From: Propionibacteriaceae bacterium
Lineage (GTDB): Bacteria; Actinomycetota; Actinomycetes; Propionibacteriales; Propionibacteriaceae
Direction: 5' to 3'
Length of the DNA: 31,060 bases
NCBI GenBank assembly: GCA_020438595.1
Contig: JAGQUI010000003.1
Coordinates: forward strand, 1-31,060
Numbering within the stretch: the first letter of the stretch is position 1; every line of letters starts with the position of its first letter. The notes beneath the pieces were generated by a model. That model saw only the letters and a program-made list of their open reading frames with translations. It did no database searches and was not told where the DNA came from. The translations under genes were made by a program, and so were the position numbers. Positions 16,295 through 22,609 of this stretch are shown piece after piece.

Positions 16295-16645
16295 ATGCCC
16301 CGCACCCGAAAGCCCGCCCTCGGATACCGCTGGCACCTGCGCCGGCTCATGGCCGAGCACGACATGTACGCCACCACCGACCTGACGCCCCTGCTCGCCG
16401 AACGCGGCGTCGCGCTGTCACCGGCCCAGGTGTACCGACTCGTCACCGGCACCCCCGAAAGGCTCAGCCTGCGCACCCTCGTCGCCTTATGCGACATCCT
16501 CGACTGCACCCCCAACGAGCTCATCGAGCCCGTCGTCGAAACCAAGCCCGTCAGGGCCACCGGCACCACCGGTCCCGCACCGGCGACCATCACCGCCGCG
16601 AAACAACGCACCCCCCGGCGGGCCGACATCACCAGCGTCGAGTGA
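16295..16645 (+). CDS. Small XRE-type HTH protein of element E1
   Basis: A 116-residue protein with a Cro/C1-type helix-turn-helix (HTH_26 style) at about residues 8-75: 'YRWHLRRLMAEHDMYATTDL', then 'RGVALSPAQVYRLVTG', and 'LVALCDILDCTPNELI'. The tail is Pro/Thr-rich and basic. AGGAGAAG overlaps the recombinase stop, 10 bp before the ATG. Its stop overlaps the next gene's GTG by 4 bp. It may regulate the trio or act as a recombination accessory factor; its constant place between the two recombinase genes in both elements favours a part in the reaction. Confidence 0.85.
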   Translation: MPRTRKPALGYRWHLRRLMAEHDMYATTDLTPLLAERGVALSPAQVYRLVTGTPERLSLRTLVALCDILDCTPNELIEPVVETKPVRATGTTGPAPATITAAKQRTPRRADITSVE

Positions 16646-18048
16646 GCTCGGGACCGTGCCCGATCTGCGGGCGGGAGATGGGCAAGTCCAGCAAGGAGTT
16701 CTGCGGCCGCTGCACCCAGGGCACCGACCGTGTCCGTGGCGCTTGCTCGGCCTGCGGCAAGCCCGACCGGGTCCTCGACCACCACCAGGTCTGCAAATGG
16801 TGCCGCAGGTACAGCCGGCGCCAATGCGTCGACTGCGGACGCACGCCCGACCAGGCACGCACCATCGGGCCCACCCAGCTGTGCGACCACTGCACCCTTC
16901 GCCGCGCGCTCGACCACATCATCCCCGCCCAGCCCGCCGGCCTCCTCGCACCGCTGCGACCGGTCATCCTCGCCGCCGAGCCCCTCACCACCCGCCGGTG
17001 GCTGGCCCGCCACGCCGACCTGCTCACCGCCCTCGACCAAGGCCGGTCCAGCCTCGATCACGCCACCCTCGACACCCTCCCCCACCCCAAGGCGGTCGGG
17101 CATCTGCGCGCCCTCCTGATCAGCGCCGAGATCCTGACCCCCGACCCCACCGGGCCCATCCGCCGGCTCGAGAACAGCCTCGATCAGCTGCTGGCCGAAC
17201 TCGACCAGCCGCACCGCCGCATCATCGCCGGCTGGATCCGCTGGCAAGTGCTGCCGCCCCTGCGGCAACGCGCGGCCGATGGCCTCGAGCTGACCAACTC
17301 CGTCGCCAACGCCCGCAACCGGATCGAACGCACCATCGCCTTCCTGACCACCCTGCAAGCCCGCGGTCGGACCCTGAGCAGCATCACCCAGCACGACATC
17401 GACGACTGGTTCGCCGGCCCCGGCGCCGCCCGCTGGAACACCCGCCCCTTCCTCGCCTGGGCACACAAACGCAAACACCTGCCCCAGCGAGTCCAGCTGC
17501 CCCCCGCCTCCTACATCGGGACCCGAACCGCGCCCGCCGACCCCGAGGAACGCTGGACCACCGCCACCAGGCTCCTCACCGACGACACCCTCGACCCCGC
17601 CGATCGCGTCGCCGGCCTGCTCATCGTCCTCTACGCCCAAACCCTCAGCCGCATCACCACCCTGACCCGCAGCGACATCACCAGCGACGGCGACGGCGTC
17701 CAACTTCGGCTCGGAGCAGACCCCATCGACCTGCCCGAACCCCTCGCGAGCCTGATCCAAACCCTGCCCATCAAACGACGCGAGGGCACCGCCGAGAACC
17801 TGCCCAACCCATGGCTGTTCCCCGGCCAATGGGCCGGCACCCACATCCACGCAGTCAACCTCAGCGACCGCCTCCGCCGCATAGGCATCGAACCCCGCCG
17901 CATGCGCCTCGCCGCCGCCGAGCAACTCAGCCGCGAGATCCCACCCGCCATGCTCTCCGGCGTCCTCGGCCTGCGCACCGCAACCATCGCCAAACACAGC
18001 ACCCAATCCGGCGGGAACTGGGCCAAATACGCCGGCGCCCGTGGCTGA
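16642..18048 (+). CDS. Zinc-ribbon protein with degenerate tyrosine-recombinase domain (E1)
   Basis: A 468-residue protein from a GTG that overlaps the HTH gene stop (GTGA). The first 90 residues hold six CxxC-type pairs (for example CPIC, CGRC, CSAC, CKWC, CVDC, CDHC), enough for about three zinc ribbons. Residues 130-300 look like a SAM-like DNA-binding domain. The C-terminal part aligns by eye with the tyrosine-recombinase core: Arg I in 'LYAQTLSRITTLTRSDI' is kept, but HxxR reads RxxR, the GH motif reads GL and the usual Tyr position is His. A later 'NWAKY' Tyr is conserved in the E2 copy. Probably a DNA-binding partner of the active recombinase. Confidence 0.8.
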   Translation: MSSGPCPICGREMGKSSKEFCGRCTQGTDRVRGACSACGKPDRVLDHHQVCKWCRRYSRRQCVDCGRTPDQARTIGPTQLCDHCTLRRALDHIIPAQPAGLLAPLRPVILAAEPLTTRRWLARHADLLTALDQGRSSLDHATLDTLPHPKAVGHLRALLISAEILTPDPTGPIRRLENSLDQLLAELDQPHRRIIAGWIRWQVLPPLRQRAADGLELTNSVANARNRIERTIAFLTTLQARGRTLSSITQHDIDDWFAGPGAARWNTRPFLAWAHKRKHLPQRVQLPPASYIGTRTAPADPEERWTTATRLLTDDTLDPADRVAGLLIVLYAQTLSRITTLTRSDITSDGDGVQLRLGADPIDLPEPLASLIQTLPIKRREGTAENLPNPWLFPGQWAGTHIHAVNLSDRLRRIGIEPRRMRLAAAEQLSREIPPAMLSGVLGLRTATIAKHSTQSGGNWAKYAGARG

Positions 18049-18055
18049 ACCCAGG

Positions 18056-18090
18056 TATTCACGGACTTCGAATATCTCTCTCCTGCCAGT
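18056..18090 (+). repeat. Right end of E1
   Basis: TATTC (18056-18060), 9 bases, GAATA (18070-18074), 11 bases, CCAGT (18086-18090). ArdC-like coding sequence resumes at the next base with CGAG. The inverted TATTC/GAATA pair is the shape of a tyrosine-recombinase core or arm site. The same pattern and spacing recur at 26782 and 27983. Confidence 0.75.
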
Positions 18091-18261
18091 CGAGTACTGG
18101 TGGAAGCCGGCGGCGAACCGGAGCCAGCGCTGCCAGGCTTCGCGGTCGTCGAAGGTGGCCAACTTGGCGGCGAGATCCTGGTGCATCTGCTCGAGCACTT
18201 CCCGGCGCGCGGCCTCGGCTGCCTCTCGGTGCAGCTGCTCGTCGTGGTGTGGTCTGGGCAT
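18091..18261 (-). pseudogene. ArdC-like antirestriction gene, 5' part (57 codons)
   Basis: Encodes the first 57 residues, MPRPHHDEQLHREAAE to 'RFAAGFHQYS', the helical start of the ArdC-like ssDNA-binding domain. A GGGGGA ribosome binding site lies 5 bases before the ATG at 18261. E1 interrupts it after the TCG codon; the remainder is at 14056-14973. An IS110-family element at 18295 also separates this start from its conserved upstream motif, so the gene is doubly disabled. Confidence 0.85.
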
Positions 18262-18296
18262 CGCTGTCCCCCGGGTTGATCGGCTGCTGACCCACT

Positions 18297-18589
18297 GATA
18301 TGGGGGGTTGGTTCGTCAAGAGGGCGTGGGGAGGCGCCGCCGGGGCTGGGTGCTTCGGCGGCGCCTCTTCTTGTCTTGGCTGCCGTGCCTGGGGCTGGTG
18401 GGCGGGTCGTGGTCGACGCGGTGTCAGTCTGATATGCGCGGGTTGGGTACCGCATTACGGTGTTCCGGCTGGAGCGTTCTGCGCTGTCTAAGCTCGAGCG
18501 TGGCCCAGGTGAGGGGTTGCTCATAGTGGGTTCGCGGGTCCGCTCCGGTGCCGCTGACACCAGCTGGTTGTGGCTGCCAAGGGCAGGCT
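18297..18589 (-). ncRNA. Candidate bridge-RNA region of the IS110-family element
   Basis: The 293-bp noncoding stretch downstream of the transposase contains short segments that match the junctions: CTGATATG at 18429-18436 equals the element's own end at 18295-18302; CTAAGC at 18488-18493 equals the right target side; AGTGGGT at 18525-18531 is the complement of the left target side (ACCCACT). Two guides that pair with opposite target strands are what the bridge-RNA model demands. A long noncoding flank on the 3' side fits the IS1111-like branch. Strand, ends and fold are not established; several matches are only 6-8 bases. Confidence 0.5.
18331..18367. terminator. GC-rich hairpin with trailing T-rich stretch
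   Basis: Eleven-bp perfect arms (18331-18341 and 18357-18367) with a 15-base loop; the plus strand continues TTCTTGTCTT. It lies within the noncoding flank of the IS110 element. It could stop plus-strand transcription leaving E1, or be a stem of the candidate bridge RNA. Confidence 0.5.
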
Positions 18590-19690
18590 TCAGGGTTGGT
18601 CGATGGTGGCTACTGACCAGCACCATCCGGCGAGTTCGCGGGCGATCGCGACGGTCGCGACGTGGTGGAGCTTCTTGCGGGCTTGGAATCCGACCCAGCG
18701 GGCGTGCAGGCGCCGGTTCCCGGCGTCGGCGCGGGCTCGTGCGGCGGGGGGTGCCAGATCCCACCTGGCCCGTAACGCCTTGCCTTTGCGGTAGGGCTGC
18801 ATGTGGTGCAGCGCGGCCTCGATCAACAGCCGGCGGACGTGTCCGTTCCCGGTGCGGGTGATCTTGCCGCGTACCTTGCTGGCCCCTGAGGAGTGTTCGG
18901 AGGGGATCAGGCCCAGGTAGGCGCCGATGCTGTTGCCGTCGAACCGGGTCCAGTCGCCGATCTCGACCGCGAGCGCGAACCCGGTCAGAGTGCTGATCCC
19001 GCGCAGGCAGCCGAGTTTGTGCACCATCGGGGTCCACGCCGAGTCGGCGGCCAGCTGCTCGATCCGGGCATCCAGCCGGTCCCGACGCGCGGTCGTGGCC
19101 AGGACCTGGTCCAGGTACTCCTCGAGGGTGCACTGCAAGTTGGGATCGTCGAACCGTTGCCGGGCCAGCCACGCCAGGTGTTTCCCGGTCCAGGCGGTCC
19201 CGTCGCAGTACACGACCTGATGCCGCAGCAGCAGCTTCGAGAGCCGGTGCCTCGACCGCATCAGATCGGTGCGGCAGTCCTCCCGGCACCGCACGAGGTC
19301 CCGGGCCGACTCGGCCGCGGCGTCCGGAACCGTCACCGGTGTGAACTCGCTCAACCGGAGCAGCCGACACAGCAGTTCGGCGTCCCGGGCGTCGGTCTTG
19401 ACCCGGTCCCCGGCCGGGCGCTGCAGCTTCGAGGGTGCTGCGACTTCGCACCGGATACCGGCAGCGCGCAGCTCGCGGGCCAGGCCGAACCCGGTCGGCC
19501 CGGCCTCGTACAACACCGCCACCGGCCCTGGCAGTCTGCTGATCCACTCCCACACCTCCATGCCGGGCGAGAGCCGGCCGACCAGCACCTCGCCAGTGAC
19601 TTCGTCGATCGCGTGCGCGCTCACCGATCGGGCGTGCACGTCCAGCCCGACACTCGTACGCTCTGTGAACACCGGGGCCTCCCCACACAT
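18590..19690 (-). CDS. IS110-family transposase (DEDD/Ser recombinase)
   Basis: A 366-residue IS110-type transposase. The RuvC-like domain has Asp in 'SVGLDVHARSV', Glu in 'AVLYEAGPTGFGLA' and the Asp pair in 'VKTDARDAELL'. The C-terminal Transposase_20 domain contains 'LGCLRGISTLTGFALAVEIGDWTRF' and 'YLGLIPSEHSSGASKVRGKITRTGN', where the Ser nucleophile lies. All key residues are present, so it may be active. The ATG at 19690 is preferred; the open frame extends to 19786 over a GGGCAGG/CCTGCCC hairpin (19703-19721) that could hide the start in read-through mRNA. Confidence 0.93.
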   Translation of the reverse strand: MCGEAPVFTERTSVGLDVHARSVSAHAIDEVTGEVLVGRLSPGMEVWEWISRLPGPVAVLYEAGPTGFGLARELRAAGIRCEVAAPSKLQRPAGDRVKTDARDAELLCRLLRLSEFTPVTVPDAAAESARDLVRCREDCRTDLMRSRHRLSKLLLRHQVVYCDGTAWTGKHLAWLARQRFDDPNLQCTLEEYLDQVLATTARRDRLDARIEQLAADSAWTPMVHKLGCLRGISTLTGFALAVEIGDWTRFDGNSIGAYLGLIPSEHSSGASKVRGKITRTGNGHVRRLLIEAALHHMQPYRKGKALRARWDLAPPAARARADAGNRRLHARWVGFQARKKLHHVATVAIARELAGWCWSVATIDQP

Positions 19691-19791
19691 GTCGGATAGG
19701 CCGGGCAGGTAGCCCCTGCCCAGCAACCCACGAAGGGTGTGCCGGTGAGGCCCCGGCCCGCAATCCCCACCAAAGGGACCTCCCATAGCGT

Positions 19792-19822
19792 CTAAGCCGA
19801 AAACGGGGGTGCGATCCGGACA
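19792..19822 (-). promoter_or_regulatory. Bipartite motif, copy B (IS110-interrupted, for the ArdC-like operon)
   Basis: On the minus strand: TGTCCGGATCG, 12 bases, CGGCTTAG. The IS110-family element begins at the AG (CT on the plus strand). The native downstream sequence, beginning TGGGTCAGC, reappears beyond the IS at 18294. Reconstructed, it ends 33 bp before the ArdC-like ATG. Confidence 0.75.
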
Positions 19823-19906
19823 GCCGGGAGCACATCTGCCGGCGAGCCGGTCGCAGGGCCCGGGTGGTGGTGACCCGGTCGGTGTCCTGGGGTGTGGAAG
19901 GCGGGC

Positions 19907-20548
19907 TCAGTCTGGAGGCGGGGTGGACGGGTCGCGGCGGAGCTCGTAGATGCGTCGGGCGATGAAGTCGCGGCGGGTGTCGTCGACCAGTTTCAGGCCG
20001 GGCATGTCGTTCAGGTAGAGCTGGCAGAGTTTGGCCACGCGGGTGCTGGTGACGATGACGACCTGCAGCCGATCGGCTTCGCCGGCCAGGTGCTGAAACA
20101 CACGCTGGCGGAACGGCGTGGCGAGGCCGTGGCCGCGCTTGGCGGCGACGTGGTCTGACAGCATCCAGGCACCGTCGCGGGTCGGATGGACGAGCATGGT
20201 GGCGCTGTCATCGAAGTAGCCGACCACCCAGCCTTGCCGGCGCCATCGTCGAAGGCTCCACCGAATGCCGTACGGCAGCAGGCCGAGAGACACCAGGAAC
20301 ACAACAACAGTGGCGATCGCCCCTTCGACAGGCTGGAGCGGTAGCCCGTAGGGCAGACCTCCGACGAGCCAGCATCCACCGACCAGCAGTGACACGGCGA
20401 CGACGTAGACCAGGAGACCGGGATCAAGCTGCCGCAGGGAGAGGCGTCCGAGAAGGCGCATGGTCTGGAGTGTGAGCGGTTCGGTTCCGGACAGCGGCGA
20501 TGGCTGCGGAGGCGGGGGCGATGCCGGGTGGCGGGGTGGTGTCGCCAT
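19907..20548 (-). CDS. Two-span membrane protein of the conjugative element
   Basis: A 213-residue protein. A Pro-rich N-terminus (residues 1-25) is followed by two hydrophobic spans at about 45-65 and 75-97 separated by a short Gly/Pro loop, then a basic stretch and a soluble C-terminal domain of about 110 residues ('GYFDDSATMLVHPTRDGAWML', 'ADRLQVVIVTSTRVAKLCQLYL'). I do not recognise the family. Last gene of a four-gene minus-strand operon, 17 bp after its neighbour. A GNAT-like C-terminal half is conceivable from the strand pattern but unproven. Confidence 0.75.
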   Translation of the reverse strand: MATPPRHPASPPPPQPSPLSGTEPLTLQTMRLLGRLSLRQLDPGLLVYVVAVSLLVGGCWLVGGLPYGLPLQPVEGAIATVVVFLVSLGLLPYGIRWSLRRWRRQGWVVGYFDDSATMLVHPTRDGAWMLSDHVAAKRGHGLATPFRQRVFQHLAGEADRLQVVIVTSTRVAKLCQLYLNDMPGLKLVDDTRRDFIARRIYELRRDPSTPPPD

Positions 20549-20565
20549 GGAACGACTGTGCCCGC

Positions 20566-21036
20566 CTATCCCGGTTCAGGCCATGGGTAAAGGCTGCCGA
20601 GCCTGCTGATGCCCATCCGGTTTCCGTCGGCGGCCCGGTAGCGGCCTTGCGGGTCCGGGACCAGTTGGCCGCTGTGTTCGTGGCTGCCGCTGGCGTGCGC
20701 GATCGCGGCCAACACCAGCTGGACATGGTCGTGGTCCAGCCCGGGAATGTCCTGGCACAGGCTGACGGGTCTCCCGCCGAGCAGGGCTCCAGCGATGCGC
20801 AGGATTCGGATCTCGCCGCCGGACAAGGCGGCGAGGTTGTCCTCGCTGAGCTGGTCGACATCGACCCACCACCATCCCGGATCCTCACCGGCCTGGATCC
20901 AGGGCATTGCGCTGCTGGCGAAGCGTCCACTGCAAGCGCGGATGAGCAGCTCGACGCCCGCCTCGAGCGGGTAGATCCCTTTGGCCCAGGCCAGCAGGCC
21001 GGCGGCCGTGTGCTGCACTGTGATGGTCATTGGCAT
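20566..21036 (-). CDS. Unrecognised protein of the conjugative element
   Basis: A 156-residue soluble protein. It has a Trp-rich turn ('DPGWWWVDV', residues 52-60), followed by a helical 'LSEDNLAALSGGEIRILRIAGALLGG' and a 'LDHDHVQLVLAAIAHASGSHEHSG' His-containing stretch. The ATG at 21036 overlaps the upstream gene by 10 bp; MTITVQHT at 21030 is an alternative. The longer frame to 21420 is a shadow of the upstream gene. Tight coupling says it works with the membrane pseudo-protease; its function is unknown. Confidence 0.75.
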   Translation of the reverse strand: MPMTITVQHTAAGLLAWAKGIYPLEAGVELLIRACSGRFASSAMPWIQAGEDPGWWWVDVDQLSEDNLAALSGGEIRILRIAGALLGGRPVSLCQDIPGLDHDHVQLVLAAIAHASGSHEHSGQLVPDPQGRYRAADGNRMGISRLGSLYPWPEPG

Positions 21037-21884
21037 GCCCGTCTCTTGGCGACTGGATCGGGATCGGTGGCGGCGGTGTGCGGCAGCGTGTCGAGTTTGT
21101 TGGCGCGCTCGAGGGCGCGAACAGGAGGCTTGGATGCGCGGATCATCGACGCCAAGGCCGGACCGAGTCCCTCGGCGATCACCTGCCGGTCGCCGAGAGT
21201 CCGCAGCGTGTCGTGCCAGCGGCGTCGGAACACCGGCGTGGTGCCGCTGAGCACGGCCACGATCACGACAACGACCAGTGCGCCCCAGCGGGCGGCGTGG
21301 GCGTTGTCGATGATCGCGACGCCGAACACGATCCAGCGGATCTTCCAGGACGCCGACATCAGCCCGGAGCGGCCGACGCTCGCGGTGAACACCGCCGTCA
21401 TGACCTCGACCAGCCTCCACGGCAAGCAGTAGGCATCCACGACGGCGACCAGCCTGGATCCCGATACCGGCTGCTGACCGAGCGCATGACTGACCAGGGC
21501 GGAGGCACTCTCGTCACTCAGCTCGCCCGTGACGATCCGTCGAAACAGGGACGGGCTGACCACCAGATCGGTGCAGGTGGGGACGACGGCCTCGCCGGGG
21601 CCGGTCCGGCTGCCGATCCAGATCCGCGGCTGGTGCCGGCCGCGCAGCGAGGCGACCGGCACGATCGCCGCCTGGACCCGGTCCCGCTCGAACGAGCTCG
21701 CCGGGCGGGCACCGAAGCGCCACCACAGGCCAGCTCGAATATCGCGAACCAGCAGCCCCAGGATGCCGACCCCCAACACGGTCACCGCGACCGTCAGGGA
21801 GAGCCCGGCAACAACGATCCAGACCATCGTGCTGAAGATCACCCCGGTGATCTGTGCCCGCGCCCACGCGCCAGGCCAGGACAT
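21027..21884 (-). CDS. Membrane protein resembling M48 peptidases but lacking the HExxH zinc site
   Basis: A 285-residue membrane protein with two N-terminal spans (about residues 12-48), one hydrophobic pair at about 185-215, and a cytoplasmic tail. Between them lies a region with the M48/HtpX layout: 'CTDLVVSPSLFRRIVTGELSDESASALVSHALGQQ'. The family's HExxH appears as HALGQ, so the catalytic Glu and second His are missing and zinc hydrolysis is unlikely. It would then be a structural or binding relative. Second gene of the operon, 3 bp after the 100-residue gene. Confidence 0.7.
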   Translation of the reverse strand: MSWPGAWARAQITGVIFSTMVWIVVAGLSLTVAVTVLGVGILGLLVRDIRAGLWWRFGARPASSFERDRVQAAIVPVASLRGRHQPRIWIGSRTGPGEAVVPTCTDLVVSPSLFRRIVTGELSDESASALVSHALGQQPVSGSRLVAVVDAYCLPWRLVEVMTAVFTASVGRSGLMSASWKIRWIVFGVAIIDNAHAARWGALVVVVIVAVLSGTTPVFRRRWHDTLRTLGDRQVIAEGLGPALASMIRASKPPVRALERANKLDTLPHTAATDPDPVAKRRACQ

Positions 21885-21887
21885 CGC

Positions 21888-22190
21888 TCACTCCCCAGCC
21901 GGGACGAGCTTGGCCAGCCGGCTGATCTCCCTGACCTCGAGTGTCCCGCCGCACAGCTCGACGATCTCGGCCGCTGACGCACCCTCGGCCAGGATCGCGC
22001 GGATTGCGGCGGACGCGGCCTGCTCGGCCTGGGCCACGGCCGCGTCCCGGCCCGCGACCACGGTCAGCAGCGTGACCGCCTGGTCGCGGATCCGCTTCTC
22101 CCGGGCCTCCCGCTCGCGCTGCCTGACCAGCAACGCCTCGTTGACCCGCCGCCTGGCCTCCTGGCGAAGGTTCTGCTGAGTGCCGCCCAC
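21888..22190 (-). CDS. Small coiled-coil protein of the conjugative element
   Basis: A 100-residue protein, strongly charged and helical (about residues 5-75, rich in Arg, Glu and Ala), probably a coiled coil. It ends in 'GASAAEIVELCGGTLEVREISRLAKLV', which looks like a small HTH-like or partner-binding region. It is the first gene after bipartite motif copy A. GTG at 22190 with AGGAGG about 9 bases upstream. A regulator or a partner of the membrane proteins encoded downstream is possible; nothing more can be said. Confidence 0.7.
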   Translation of the reverse strand: MGGTQQNLRQEARRRVNEALLVRQREREAREKRIRDQAVTLLTVVAGRDAAVAQAEQAASAAIRAILAEGASAAEIVELCGGTLEVREISRLAKLVPAGE

Positions 22191-22225
22191 GATCTCGGCC
22201 TCCTCTCGATCGGTTCCTCACCCCA

Positions 22226-22256
22226 CTAAGCCGAAAACCGACCCCCGATCCGGACA
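22226..22256 (-). promoter_or_regulatory. Bipartite motif, copy A (four-gene operon)
   Basis: Minus strand TGTCCGGATCG, 12 bases, CGGCTTAG, then TGGGG. It ends 35 bp before the GTG at 22190. Matching blocks continue after the motif (CCGATC about 12 bases on) in this copy and in the reconstructed ArdC-like promoter, so the likeness covers a whole promoter region. Confidence 0.75.
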
Positions 22257-22379
22257 ACATCCACCGACGACTTCCCAGCAGTCCTCAGCGACACCGTGGC
22301 CACACCGACCCACCCGACGATGTCCCCCCCACCCGAAACAGCCGATCCCATGTGCGACACACCTCTTGCACGAACAGCC

Positions 22380-22410
22380 AGACCATTGCGAATCCCGTCT
22401 GATGGGATCT
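22380..22410 (+). repeat. Probable left end of E2
   Basis: ACC, then GCGAAT (22388-22393), 7 bases, GATG (22401-22404), matching E1 at 14982-14998 in order and spacing. ATCCC and GGGAT arms at 22392-22408 add local symmetry. Only about a dozen bases agree, so the exact left tip is a guess. Confidence 0.45.
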
Positions 22411-22559
22411 CACAAACGTTGTTGATCGGCTGCGAGTTCGTGGCGTCTGCGCTGGTCAGGGACGGGATGGTTGCGTGCTGTCGCTGGTGGCCGCACGACG
22501 CAACGCGACGAGGGCTGTCCACGAACCAGCGGTTGGCTACGCGCTCAGCTGCGCGATCC

Positions 22560-22588
22560 CGTTAAACGGGATATTGTCCCGTTTAACG
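22560..22588. promoter_or_regulatory. 12-bp perfect inverted repeat before the E2 recombinase
   Basis: CGTTAAACGGGA and TCCCGTTTAACG flank 5 bases, ending 21 bp before the recombinase GTG. Lower GC than its surroundings. It is most likely an operator for the trio operon, with the encoded HTH protein as candidate ligand, or a recombinase accessory site. Confidence 0.6.
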
Positions 22589-22609
22589 CGATGCTGATGG
22601 GGTGGGGTT

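Larger units (their letters stand above)
14974..18090 (+). mobile_element. E1: recombinase-trio element inserted in the ArdC-like gene
   Basis: A 3,117-bp insertion, placed by reconstructing the interrupted ArdC-like gene (either junction may shift a few bases because TCGAG occurs at both). It contains three plus-strand genes: tyrosine recombinase, small HTH protein, zinc-ribbon/degenerate recombinase. No cargo is present. The right end (18056-18090) matches those at 26782-26815 and 27983-28017. The left end has GCGAAT at 14982, 7 bases, then GATG, as does the left end of E2. It is related to Tn554- and RIT-like multi-recombinase elements only in general plan. Confidence 0.8.
18295..19793 (-). 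mobile_element. IS110-family insertion sequence with CT core at both ends
   Basis: The element carries one transposase gene on the minus strand. Its limits come from comparison with intact motif copies at 22226 and 28782, which read CCCACTAAGCCG on one strand. Here CCCA-CT (18291-18296) and CT-AAGCCG (19792-19799) are about 1.5 kb apart, so the insertion is at the CT, with one CT at each end and 1,497 bp including a single core. CT cores, no terminal inverted repeats and no target duplication beyond the core are as known for IS110/IS621. Confidence 0.85.

Noticed and set aside
15145..18048. E1 as a RIT or Tn554 element
   Set aside because: RIT elements have three recombinases that all look catalytic, and Tn554 has a small TnpC last. 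Here the small HTH gene is in the middle and the third protein lacks key catalytic residues.
14056..18261. Continuous minus-strand frame of 1,401 codons
   Set aside because: Only its first 57 and last 305 codons are protein-like (ArdC-like). The 1,039 codons between are antisense to the three E1 genes and are open by GC bias and because the insert length is a multiple of three.
17631..19835. Minus-strand frame of 734 codons across the IS110 element
   Set aside because: Shadow of the transposase and of E1 genes; Arg/Pro/Ser-rich with no family pattern, and it crosses the element junctions.
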